From Saccharomyces paradoxus (lineage: Eukaryota > Ascomycota > Saccharomycetes > Saccharomycetales > Saccharomycetaceae), in the NCBI RefSeq assembly GCF_002079055.1, contig NC_047499.1:248001-312000 (forward strand): a stretch of DNA of 64,000 nt, read 5' to 3'. A program made the position numbers and the translations under genes. The notes beneath the pieces were generated by a model. That model did not search any database. It had not been told where the DNA came from and saw only the letters and a program-made list of their open reading frames with translations. How positions within the stretch are numbered: the first letter of the stretch is position 1; each line of letters begins with the position of its first letter. Positions 31,208-41,500 of the stretch are shown here, one piece after another.

Positions 31208-32431
31208 ATGTCAACAACAACAATAGGTCCATTAGATGCTACTTTAATAAAAGACGTTGCAGTTGCTACTGCTACCAAAGCATCATACGACATGGGCGAC
31301 ACTATATATTCGTATCTACCCAAGGTCGACCAATTTTATATTCCTGAATGGCTTACAATGCAATTCATTGCTAACAATCTGATCAGTTTCACCCCCCTAT
31401 TTTCTTATGGTACCACGATCATCAGCATTGAGAAATGTAAGACTGCTTTGGGGTTTTCCATAGATATTTGTGCCACAATGTTGATCGCTAGTATCTTAAG
31501 GATATCTTACTATCTCATAACACCATACGAAATCACTTTGTTAAGACAGTCATTAGTGATGATTTTTATTCAACTGATTTTGCTAAGAACAAGTTTGAAA
31601 TATAGACCTGATGAATACAAATACCAAAATCTGACCGATGTGGAGTCGCTGTCACACTTAATCCATGACATATGGTTCGAGTTTTTCAGCTGCATTAATA
31701 GACCGAAATTTCTAAGTGAAGACTGGAAGAACTTGATCAAATCACTATCATTTACAAATTTATTGAAATTTTCATTCAAAATTTTCTTGGCATTTTTTTA
31801 CAAAATTTTAAAATTCTTCGACCCGAATTTTAAAAGAATTGGAGCGTTTTGGCAGTGGGATGACGATAAAAATTTCTGGAGATTTTTAGCGCTTTTTGCA
31901 ACTGTACAAATATTAGTCACATTTTTTATCTCTAACATTTTAAACTGGGACTCATTAGCTCAAGGGCTAGGCTCTATCATAGGGTCGTTGGGTTTATTGG
32001 TGGAGTCTCTTTTGCCATTACCACAAATCGCCATTCTCTATAAATTGAAATCTGTCCAAGGTTTCAAATTGATTCTCTTGGTAAGCTGGCTTTGTGGTGA
32101 TACATTGAAAATCACGTACCTAATATTTGGTGCAAAGAACATTTCCGCCTTATTTGTTATTTTTGCATTATTTCAAATGTCATTAGATTTTTACATCGGC
32201 GGTCAATATATTTACTACAGATACTATTATCCAAAGCTAAGGCACCAACATCACCCCAATGACAGTAATTCACCATCAGATGAAGATGAAAGCGAAATGT
32301 ACGAATTAGATCTTTTCAATACCTTACAAAAGGATGTTGAAAAGGCCTTGAAACAGGATAGTAATGATACGCCGGATTCATTTCAAGATCATCAAGTAGG
32401 TAAATCTCAGGCAAATGCGGTAACGGTATAA
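31208..32431 (+). CDS. ANY1: Any1 (Cfs1), PQ-loop membrane protein
   Basis: This 407-residue multi-spanning protein corresponds to YMR010W. There are about seven hydrophobic segments in two PQ-loop-like groups. The second group contains LLPLPQIAILYKLKSVQGF, with the Pro-Gln pair that names the family. The C-terminal tail is acidic and soluble (from about 350). Any1 genetically opposes the flippase Neo1 at Golgi and endosome; a scramblase activity has been proposed. It is related to human SLC66A2. Confidence 0.93.
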   Translation: MSTTTIGPLDATLIKDVAVATATKASYDMGDTIYSYLPKVDQFYIPEWLTMQFIANNLISFTPLFSYGTTIISIEKCKTALGFSIDICATMLIASILRISYYLITPYEITLLRQSLVMIFIQLILLRTSLKYRPDEYKYQNLTDVESLSHLIHDIWFEFFSCINRPKFLSEDWKNLIKSLSFTNLLKFSFKIFLAFFYKILKFFDPNFKRIGAFWQWDDDKNFWRFLALFATVQILVTFFISNILNWDSLAQGLGSIIGSLGLLVESLLPLPQIAILYKLKSVQGFKLILLVSWLCGDTLKITYLIFGAKNISALFVIFALFQMSLDFYIGGQYIYYRYYYPKLRHQHHPNDSNSPSDEDESEMYELDLFNTLQKDVEKALKQDSNDTPDSFQDHQVGKSQANAVTV

Positions 32432-34202
32432 AAATTTGTCGGGTTTGCAAACAAAAAAGTTGATAGAGAGGTTTTTTATATTTTAGATATATGCATTCAT
32501 AATTCGATATATACATGCATGCATATCTCAAGTACAACATTACCATCGTTGTAATTACCTGTTCAATATCGCCTCCTCTATGTGCCTTTGAAAGGAAAGA
32601 ATGATATAGTCGCACCTCAGCAAGCAGTTTTTCATAGGCATATGGATCTGATAATTCGAACATCGCTGTACTACCACATAATATTGCATTGGCAAAATAA
32701 AGCTGCCTATCAATATTCAAAAATTTCTACAGTGATATTCATTTTTGATTCACAGCCATGGTAAGATTATATTGTTATAAAGCAATGTCCACTTACCACT
32801 TCTTATTAATATTCTTTAATCTCTGTATGTAATATCTAGAATTTCATCTGATATCCTCAATTCTCTTCATGTTAGCCTTGAGTCTCTAGGCAGCCATATT
32901 AAAAAAACATGGCTTGAAAAGTCCCTCGTGCCGCTTGTATACAATGATAGTCAAGATAGACTCCCGCACTGTGTTGTAAAGCATTTTTTTTTTATTTATT
33001 TTTGTAGACGGAATGGTATGTTTGGGCAGAATTTTTCAAAGTGCCAGGGCAACAAAAAAACATAAATCCTTTGCGTGAAAAAGTAACATTTGGTAAAATT
33101 CAAACAAATCGTGCCCACTTCTCAAACTTAGTTGTGATCAATGCTAATTTGTCCACACGCTGATAGGAGGCTGCAGAGCCAAAAAGAATTTACTCGGTAT
33201 GAAAAGTTTCAACCGATCTAATACAGAAATGAACAATCGAAAAGTTATGACGTAGAAAATAAAAAAAAAAACCTGCTGTTTTTCTTCTGGAGAAGAAAAA
33301 AAATTATTTCTTTTACTTAAACGAAGATGGGGTTTCGTAGTCACAAAAGAACAAGCAAAATTCTAGTTGACAGGTCAGTTAAGGCACAAAAAAAGAAATA
33401 TTAATTACTACTATCAAGATACCGCAGCAAAAAGAAAAATAACCGGGGAAGAATAATAACAAAATGGACTGCTTTTCCTTTTTACGCTTCTTTTTCTCTT
33501 AATTCTTCCCCACTCTTTCTCCACGTGGCTTTGCTTTCCCCATACTTTTTCGTCATCTGAGAGACGCTACACGATAGTACAGAGAAAAGAAACAGGGGGA
33601 CGAAGAGAGGAGAGGAAAAACAAAAACATAATTTTCCGTGAAACAAATTCTTTTTTTCCATTGCACAACTTCTTTTCCTCCCACACATATGACGCCTCAC
33701 AGAGAGCTCGCAGCTTTACTTTTAAGTTTCTTTTTCTCCTCACGGCGCAACTACTAACTTAATCTAATCTCTATGAATCCGGAGAAAAGCGGGGTCTTTT
33801 ACCCAATAAAATTTTCCGAAATCCATTTCCTACGCGTTTTATTAGGGAAGTGAACGGGTGGCTTTCACCTGTTTTTCCATCATTTTAGTTTTTCGCAAGC
33901 CATGTGTGCCTTTTTGTTTTTGCGATGGCGAAGCAGGGCTTGAAAAATCAACAGCACGCCGCTTAACGATAGTAATAGGCCACACAATTAACGTAGACGA
34001 CAACATAAGTTGTCCAGTTTTCATGTTTTCCAAAAAATTAGCAGAACCCCACCAAATTTTTCATCTTCCCGGATATACAAATGATATAAAAAGCGATTAC
34101 AATTCTACATTCTAACCAGATTTGAGATCGTTTTTCTATGTTCTTACAATCAGCTTATAAAAACAGCAAGAATACATTACAACAAGACTTGAAAAACAAA
34201 AA
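32432..34202. promoter_or_regulatory. ANY1-HXT2 intergenic region: HXT2 promoter and candidate origin
   Basis: A 1.77-kb gap. Mig1-type boxes are CCGGGG at 33443-33448 and GCGGGG at 33789-33794, each with A-rich 5' flanks. CGGANNA Rgt1 motifs occur at 33632-33638 (minus), 33780-33786 (plus) and 33812-33818 (minus). Perfect ARS consensus matches lie at 32474-32484 (plus) and 33057-33067 (minus). Mig1 and Rgt1 control of HXT2 by glucose is established; these particular sites are inferred. Confidence 0.6.
33057..33067 (-). other. Candidate replication origin: ARS consensus match
   Basis: The minus strand reads ATTTATGTTTT, an 11/11 match to WTTTAYRTTTW, about 1.1 kb upstream of HXT2. That is where I recall ARS1310 in S. 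cerevisiae. Flanks are A/T-tract rich. A second perfect match at 32474-32484 lies just after the ANY1 stop. Confidence 0.5.
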
Positions 34203-35828
34203 ATGTCTGAATTCGCTACTAGCCGCGTCGAAAGTGGCTCACAACCAACTTCTATGCACTCTACTCCGGTAGTGCAGAAACTAGAGACGGATGAATCTCC
34301 CATTCAAACTAAATCTGAATACACCAACGCTGAACTTCCAGCAAAGCCAATCGCTGCATATTGGACTGTTATCTGTTTATGTCTAATGATTGCATTTGGT
34401 GGTTTCGTCTTTGGTTGGGATACCGGTACCATCTCTGGTTTTGTTAATCAAACCGATTTCAAAAGAAGATTTGGTCAAATGAAATCTGATGGTACTTATT
34501 ATCTTTCTGATGTCCGGACTGGTTTGATCGTTGGTATCTTCAATATTGGTTGTGCCATTGGTGGGTTAACCTTAGGACGTCTAGGTGATATGTATGGACG
34601 TAGAATTGGTTTAATGTGCGTCGTTCTGGTATACATCGTTGGTATTGTGATTCAAATTGCTTCTAGTAACAAATGGTACCAGTATTTCATTGGCAGAATT
34701 GTCTCCGGTATGGGTGTCGGTGGTATTGCTGTCCTATCTCCAACTTTGATTTCCGAAACAGCTCCAAAACACATTAGAGGTACTTGTGTCTCTTTCTATC
34801 AATTAATGATCACTCTAGGTATTTTCTTAGGTTACTGCACCAACTATGGTACTAAGGACTACTCAAATTCAGTTCAATGGAGAGTTCCCTTGGGTTTGAA
34901 CTTTGCCTTTGCTATTTTCATGATCGCAGGTATGTTAATGGTTCCAGAATCTCCAAGATTTTTGGTCGAAAAAGGCAGGTACGAAGATGCTAAACGTTCT
35001 TTGGCGAAATCTAACAAGGTCACGGTTGAAGATCCTAGTATTATTGCTGAAATGGACACAATCATGGCCAACGTTGAAACTGAAAGATTAGCCGGTAACG
35101 CTACCTGGGGTGAATTATTTTCTAGCAAAGGGGCTATTTTACCTCGTGTAATTATGGGTATTATGATTCAATCCTTACAACAATTAACCGGTAACAACTA
35201 CTTCTTCTATTATGGTACCACAATTTTCAACGCAGTCGGCATGAAAGATTCCTTCCAAACTTCTATTGTTTTAGGTATAGTCAACTTCGCATCTACATTC
35301 GTGGCTTTATACACTGTTGATAAATTTGGCCGTCGTAAGTGTCTATTGGGTGGTTCTGCTTCCATGGCTATTTGTTTCGTTATCTTCTCTACTGTCGGTG
35401 TTACAAGCCTATACCCAAATGGTAAGGATCAACCATCTTCTAAGGCTGCCGGTAATGTCATGATTGTCTTCACCTGTTTGTTCATTTTCTTCTTTGCCAT
35501 TAGTTGGGCCCCAATTGCTTACGTCATTGTTGCAGAATCTTATCCCTTACGTGTAAAAAATCGTGCTATGGCTATTGCTGTTGGTGCTAACTGGATTTGG
35601 GGTTTCTTGATTGGTTTCTTCACTCCTTTCATTACAAGTGCCATTGGCTTTTCATATGGTTATGTCTTCATGGGATGCTTAGTATTTTCATTCTTCTACG
35701 TCTTTTTCTTCGTCTGTGAAACCAAGGGCTTAACACTAGAGGAAGTTAATGAAATGTATGTTGAGGGTGTCAAACCATGGAAGTCTGGTAACTGGATCTC
35801 AAAAGAGAACAGGGTTTCCGAAGAATAA
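34203..35828 (+). CDS. HXT2: Hxt2, high-affinity hexose transporter
   Basis: Hxt2 carries glucose, fructose and mannose by facilitated diffusion across the plasma membrane, and is expressed at low glucose. The 541-residue protein has 12 membrane spans and the sugar-porter signatures: [10 protein letters not shown] after span 2, [16 protein letters not shown] in the central loop, [15 protein letters not shown] in span 7 and [10 protein letters not shown] after span 8, with the [10 protein letters not shown] loop later. The N-terminal cytosolic tail is Ser/Thr/Glu-rich, suiting endocytic control. Codon use is strongly biased to favoured codons, as expected for a highly expressed gene. Confidence 0.97.
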   Translation: MSEFATSRVESGSQPTSMHSTPVVQKLETDESPIQTKSEYTNAELPAKPIAAYWTVICLCLMIAFGGFVFGWDTGTISGFVNQTDFKRRFGQMKSDGTYYLSDVRTGLIVGIFNIGCAIGGLTLGRLGDMYGRRIGLMCVVLVYIVGIVIQIASSNKWYQYFIGRIVSGMGVGGIAVLSPTLISETAPKHIRGTCVSFYQLMITLGIFLGYCTNYGTKDYSNSVQWRVPLGLNFAFAIFMIAGMLMVPESPRFLVEKGRYEDAKRSLAKSNKVTVEDPSIIAEMDTIMANVETERLAGNATWGELFSSKGAILPRVIMGIMIQSLQQLTGNNYFFYYGTTIFNAVGMKDSFQTSIVLGIVNFASTFVALYTVDKFGRRKCLLGGSASMAICFVIFSTVGVTSLYPNGKDQPSSKAAGNVMIVFTCLFIFFFAISWAPIAYVIVAESYPLRVKNRAMAIAVGANWIWGFLIGFFTPFITSAIGFSYGYVFMGCLVFSFFYVFFFVCETKGLTLEEVNEMYVEGVKPWKSGNWISKENRVSEE

Positions 35829-36780
35829 GAGATTATACTTAAATTAAGACTTCTTTTCTTTTTCTTAAGGCTAATGGCTACTAATACTTTAATAGATTAT
35901 CTAAATATTTTTTATTTAACGATTTTTAATGACGTTTTTATTGTACCATTCATTTATTTAGATTTTTTTACTGACTCACGGAATTTGCTTCAAAAAGTTC
36001 TCAAATACGTCTGGCAAAACTTTAAATGCGGCTTGAAGGTATCGACATTATAGAAATACGTGCCAAATATTATCATATGTGGACCCAAATTTTTTCCTAG
36101 AAAACGGCCTAACGTATTGCGGTGACTAATTTAGATGCCTGGCTGCTCAAATATTAAAATACTTTTTAAAGAGAAAGCCAGCCACCGTTTATGACAAAGA
36201 AGTGCCTAAAGCTTTACTATACAAGACAGTGACCAAAAGTAATTGCTCAGAAACATATGTGCTAGTGGACCGTTAACTGAAGGCTAACGTGACGTTTGAC
36301 TTTTTATGACTTTGAAAAGTCATCTACGTGAATCATTAATATTTAAAAAAGTCCTCACGATCGACAGAATTGTCTAGATCAAAGCGGGAATCTTATCTTC
36401 ATACAAAAAAAGTGAAATTCAGGATCAACAGTATCATTAAAATCATAGTACCCTGCAAGGTCTTTCTATGGATAAAGAACGAACGGCTCGAGAGCGAACT
36501 ACATGCACTTTATTAATGCTATCGCAATAATAATCTAATTTCTATTTTTGAGAGCCACCAGAACGGTGATACCAAAACATCTATGATATATAGGTTAAAA
36601 GTAGACAGGGCGTTAAACTAGAGCCGGCAAAATCAAATTCCAAAACTATTTTATTGCTTAGATTTTATATCTAAGATTATTATTGATACTGAGCTACTGA
36701 ACTTTAAAAGGAAAACAAAAGTGCCGATTGTTGCATAGTAACCTCACCTATGGGTACGCGAAAAGTTGAACAGCTATAAG
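35829..36780. other. Non-coding DNA downstream of HXT2
   Basis: A 950-bp AT-rich stretch after HXT2. No ORF above 60 codons, no tRNA and no clear LTR was recognised here, though the adjacent DNA is LTR debris. Confidence 0.5.
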
Positions 36781-36889
36781 TGTTGGTCAATCTCGGGGAG
36801 AACTTCTAGTATGTTCTAAATACCTATAATATTGCCTCCATCATGTAGTAAAAATTCAAACAATTACCTGAAAATTCATCCCATTCTCA
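36781..36889 (+). mobile_element. Truncated delta LTR fragment
   Basis: About 109 bp beginning TGTTGG and ending CATTCTCA, with the delta block GGGAGAACTTCTAGTATGTT in between. It looks like a delta that lost most of its 5' two-thirds while keeping both ends. No target duplication was found. Identity is fairly clear at the 3' part only. Confidence 0.7.
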
Positions 36890-37476
36890 TGCTTAATGTT
36901 ATATTATACATTGTTTTATTTATGGAATGAAAAAAAAACTCATTATAATATTAAAATTAATATCATTCATGAAGAGAATATAATGTTCTGTGGATTCGGT
37001 TTTCGTAATCACGAAGTACAATGTCATGATGTCAGTGGCTTACTTTGACATGCCAAGAACAAAATGATGACGATTTAGATATGGTTTAACCGGTCTTATA
37101 ATTCCCGTCCTCTTTTTACATTGTATACGATAATATCATGGTAAAATAGAAAACTTCTAGTCATTCGACGATAGTAGATTCTTATTCTACAAACGAATTG
37201 TTACTTATAGCTATAATAATATCAAACACCCCAGTTTTTTGAAGCAAATATTTATAACTGCGGAAGCGAGTGGCTTATCATTATTCACAAGTTACTATAC
37301 TAATTATCTAAGTGTGTGCATCATATACTAATGGACCCCTGTATATGTTTACATGTTATTGTGCCTACGGAATAATAAAGGAAATGCAAATGAGTTGTTC
37401 AGACAATGATGCAATGCAAAGTCAAAGACGCATTAATAGAACAATTGCGTTGAATTTTTATATATATATATAAATT
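36890..37476. other. Unassigned AT-rich DNA between delta remnants
   Basis: About 590 bp with no ORF above 60 codons. It contains a near-perfect AT palindrome around 37456-37476. It could be older, unrecognisable LTR material or original intergenic DNA. Confidence 0.4.
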
Positions 37477-37700
37477 TTTGGAATGTGAAATAACTTTCTT
37501 CGATTGACAACTACTCACGTTATTAGTACATCATCATATATGGTGTAACACGGTGACGTAAATGACGAGAAACAGTAATCAATTTGGTAGAAGCTGAAAC
37601 TTACAGGTTGATAACCTAATAGGTTAACGAATGACACAGTATTAGTTGAAAGATGAAGCGTTAGTACTATCATGTAGAATTTATCAATTTCAAATTACTG
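37477..37700 (+). mobile_element. Degenerate 5' portion of a delta LTR
   Basis: The stretch resembles the first two-thirds of a delta element in plus orientation. It has GGAATGTGAAAT near the start, a CATATATGGTGTAACA-like block, GTAGAAGCTGAAAC, and a diverged TTGATAACCTAATAGG block. It stops just before the minus-oriented delta. Boundaries are approximate. Confidence 0.7.
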
Positions 37701-37718
37701 TCATATTAAGATTATTCG

Positions 37719-38050
37719 TGAGCATTGGGGGGAATAATTAGATAATTGCTGGGATTCCATTGTTGCTAAAGGCTATGATATAGGTATACAGAATATAATA
37801 AAAGTTCTCCTCGAGGATGTAGGAATCCACAAAAGACGTCGATAATTCTACAGAATAATAATATTATTTCTTCTTTCGTTTTATATGTTGTCATCCATTA
37901 CCCTATTACGTTATCAATCCTTGCATCTCAGCTTCCATTAGATGGGATAACTGTTTCTCAATCTTTATGTCATCTTCTTACACCGCATGTGATAATATAC
38001 TAGTAACATGAATGCTACCAAATAGATGATATTAGAATTTCATTCGAACA
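37719..38050 (-). mobile_element. Full-length delta LTR (minus orientation)
   Basis: About 332 bp. On the minus strand it starts TGTTCGAATG (one change from TGTTGGAAT, ending at plus 38050) and ends TGCTCA. It keeps the AGCAATGGAATCCCAGC and CATCCTCGAGGAGAACTTTT blocks. No matching 5-bp flanks were seen. It lies 189 bp upstream of tRNA-Glu, inside the usual Ty1 target zone. Confidence 0.88.
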
Positions 38051-38238
38051 TATCTCAATATTCACTTAAATCTCGATAAGAATATTAGTTTTTATTCTAA
38101 TTAAAAATAGCACCTAACTATTACTTATCAACGATAACAAAAGCAAACATTTGTTCCTTCAAGAGTTTGCATGAAATGGTGCCAATTTTAGATTCAAGTG
38201 TAAGCTCCTAAAAGTTAAAAAAATTTCAAGATTTATAA

Positions 38239-38310
38239 TCCGATATAGTGTAACGGCTATCACATCACGCTTTCACCGTGGAGACCGGGGTTCGACTCCC
38301 CGTATCGGAG
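38239..38310 (+). tRNA. tRNA-Glu(UUC)
   Basis: A 72-nt intronless tRNA. The acceptor stem pairs TCCGATA with TATCGGA, followed by discriminator G. The anticodon loop CTTTCAC gives UUC at 38272-38274, and the T arm contains GGTTCGACTCC. T-rich DNA follows (TTTT at 38323-38326 and longer runs further on) for Pol III termination. The position matches tE(UUC)M of S. cerevisiae, between HXT2 and CLU1. Confidence 0.98.
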
Positions 38311-38586
38311 GATATATTGCATTTTAAATTTTTCAAGACATATGCGAATTTTTTTTTTTTTTTTCACGTCGACAAGGTATTTTCCGGTCATATATGGCCA
38401 ATAAAATGGATACAATTTCATAGAAAATATTATACGCTTCGAAGCATTCTGAAAAAAGTTGTCATTAGTAAAGATTGAGTATAGGGTTCATTAAACGCAG
38501 AGTAGTAGTTGAGCTGAAATTCGTTTACAGGAAAACAAATCAGCGTACCCTTACAGTTTATCTGAGACTGCATATCTTCAACCTCT
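38311..38586. promoter_or_regulatory. CLU1 promoter with a 16-T tract
   Basis: This gap between tRNA-Glu and CLU1 contains an uninterrupted run of 16 T at 38349-38364. Such tracts exclude nucleosomes in yeast promoters, and this one may also back up Pol III termination of the tRNA. Confidence 0.5.
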
Positions 38587-41500
38587 ATGAGCGAAACAAA
38601 AGAAGAAGTTAAAAACGCCACCGTTAAGGTGACTGTTAAACTTCCAAAAGAAGAAAACCATTCGCATAATACTAAACATGTCAAAAAACCCCAAGCTGCT
38701 AAGAATAATGATATATCTTTTGAAATTGGCAGAGAATCTAAAATTCAAACTGTCCTAGATGTATTGGCTATGATTCCAAGTTCCAAGTACTTGACAAACG
38801 TTGGGTTGAAAGCAATTGAAGGTGACTCCCAGCTAACTGACGAAGTGTCTATAAAGGAAATTGCTGGTGAAAAAAGCGAGTTGAAACTTCAATTGATACT
38901 GAAGCCATATAGTGCGAGGGAGGCTTTGAAACATGTGATTACCGTTCGCGACTTTATCGGGTTTGCCCAAGAAACCTCTGACGGATTATCCGAATTTGCT
39001 ATTTCTACTGGTTCAAACTTTTCCTCGTTACCGTTGGGCCCTATCAAGGAACGCTCAAAGCAAGAAGAAAAAGACGAGAAGAGTGATCCAGAGGAAAAGA
39101 AAAATACTTTCAAAAATGTTTCTGACGAGGAAAAACTAAAATTCAACGAGATGGTTCATGAAGTATTTTCTAGCTTCAAGAATTCTTCAATTAGCAAACT
39201 TCTCACATCCGAATCCAATATCATCACGCCATGCGTCAGGTCTTTGAGTTTTGCACCTTATAACCCTGTACCTCCATTTTATAGAAGTAAAGGTCATCTA
39301 TTTTACCTACAAGTTGTTACCTTGGAAGGCGAAAATTTTTATATCACTGCAATTCCATCTGGGTTCTACGTCAATAAATCAAACTCAACCAAGTTTGATC
39401 CTTCTCCTAAGGAAAACGCTGACGAAAACGCGCACGCATGCCTGATTTACTACAGTCTATTTGACTTGATCGCTTCTCATTCTAAAAAATTCATTTCTCA
39501 TATCCAAGCGCTCGAGAAGAAAGTATCTGCTTTAGACTCTACAAGTTATGTAAGACCAAGCAATACTTTTTTGCATAAACCGTGGTTTGTTTCTTCCTTA
39601 CCGGCAAATAACCCAGATTATCTAAGGTTACAAACAGCCGCCTTGGATACCACTCCAGAAAGAAACTTTAATGATGAATTCCAAGCTATCAAAGATCTGA
39701 CTACGTCAACATTACATGATCGTATTGAGATGGAAAGATTGTTTTCTAAAGTAGTACATGAATTTTCCGTTACTGCAGCATCAGGTGCTATGTCAATATT
39801 TTACAGTGATTTCATTGCAATGAACCCAGAATCTCCAACTTGCGATCAAATTTTCTTAAAGGACAATATTTTTTATTCCTATGTTTCTGATGTTAGCGGC
39901 AATTATGAAGGAAAGGGTGGGGATGAGGCCGCCATTGCTGCTTCCAATCAAGACTTGAAAACAATCAACATTTTGAATCGCCTGCATATGCACGAAATTC
40001 GTTATCTTTTAACGACTGTCGTCGAATTTGCTGGCAGGAGGATCTTGGCTCAAACTCCAGTACCTGGACTCTTAGCTACCATGGGTAACAAGATTGTCAA
40101 AGATGCTAATACCGGCGAAGAAATTACCGAAGATTTCGTCAATGATATCAATGTCAAATATGGCCTTGATGAAGGTTTAGGAAAAATTGTTTATGATGCT
40201 GACTTTGAAGCTGTCTTAGAAAAAAAGTTTGTCAAAGCTTTCCATTTAAAGAAGCACACAGTTAACGGCACTGAATTGGCATTTTCGTCTCAATCAAAGG
40301 GAATCGTTGGATTCGATAAGAGGCGCTATATTTTGGATTTAGCCAACACATACCCTCTGGATGTCAATTTTGCTAGACAAAACTTTGACAACATCGATGT
40401 AACGGACAACCGTTACCCACACAGGCAAACTTTGTTACGTCCGGAACTGGTAGAAAAATGGTGGAATAATAAAGTTGAGAAAGAAGGTGTTGAATTTGAA
40501 AAAGCCTATGAAGAAAATATGTTTAGTTATAACCCTGATGCTTATCAAGTCGAAGGTATTGAGGACACTAGTATTGATGAAATGTCGAACTACTTACAAG
40601 AAGAAGTCATCCCCAGCGTTATTCAAGATTACCTATCCGGAAATTTGAGCACTCCTTACAATGGTGAACATTTAGCCGATACTTTACATAAGAATGGTAT
40701 CAACATGCGTTATCTAGGTAAAATTATCGAGCTTTCTCAAAAGGAATTAGACTCTCAAATTACCAACTACGAAAAAAATTTGAAAGCTGTTGAACAAGGT
40801 AACAAAGAATATGAGGATTGGGAAAAATCTTATCTGCAAAAAATTGAGACTATGATTAAAGAGAGACAAGCCAAGATTAATAAGCTGGTACAAGAAGGCA
40901 AAGAAGTTCCTAAAGAACTAACCGAAGATTTGAAATTGAACGATGAAGAAATCAAAAAACCAACTGATGGAAAACCTGTCGTCGTTGCCTATGATGAGCT
41001 AGTGCCATTGATAAAAATTTCTGAATTAGAAATTGTTTCGCGTTCTTTGAAACATGTTTTGAAAGATTTGAGTAAAGATGTTCCAGTCTTTTTGGTTCCA
41101 TCTTTGGTTGCATACGTCTTCAATATGTTGGTTGGTATCAACTACAATGCCAATCCAAAGCCAGAACCTGTGGACGAATTTTATCCAGTCAATAAGTGTT
41201 CATTTGTTAAATTGACACGTTCCGAATTATTGGAATCCATCTCTAAACAGGCCTTCTTACGTTTCCGTTATAAATTGCCTTCTGATTGGATCGAAGCCTA
41301 TATGGAAAATCCTTTCACGCTCATTAGAAGTGTTTCTTACAAATTTGGTATTCAATTGCTCAATAAAGAATACTTTTTCACCAGAGAAGAATTGGAAATT
41401 TATAAGCAAAGTTTGGAAAAGAAAATTAGGAACAAGTTTGTCGAACCATCAACTACCTTCAGTTTAAGCGATTTGACTATTATTCCACGCGTTAAGTTCT

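Noticed and set aside
32316-32720. 134-codon minus ORF overlapping the ANY1 3' end
   Set aside because: Partly a shadow of ANY1 and partly terminator sequence; no recognisable family.
38278-38478. 66-codon ORF starting inside tRNA-Glu
   Set aside because: It begins in the tRNA and runs through a T tract coding for poly-Phe; not a credible protein.
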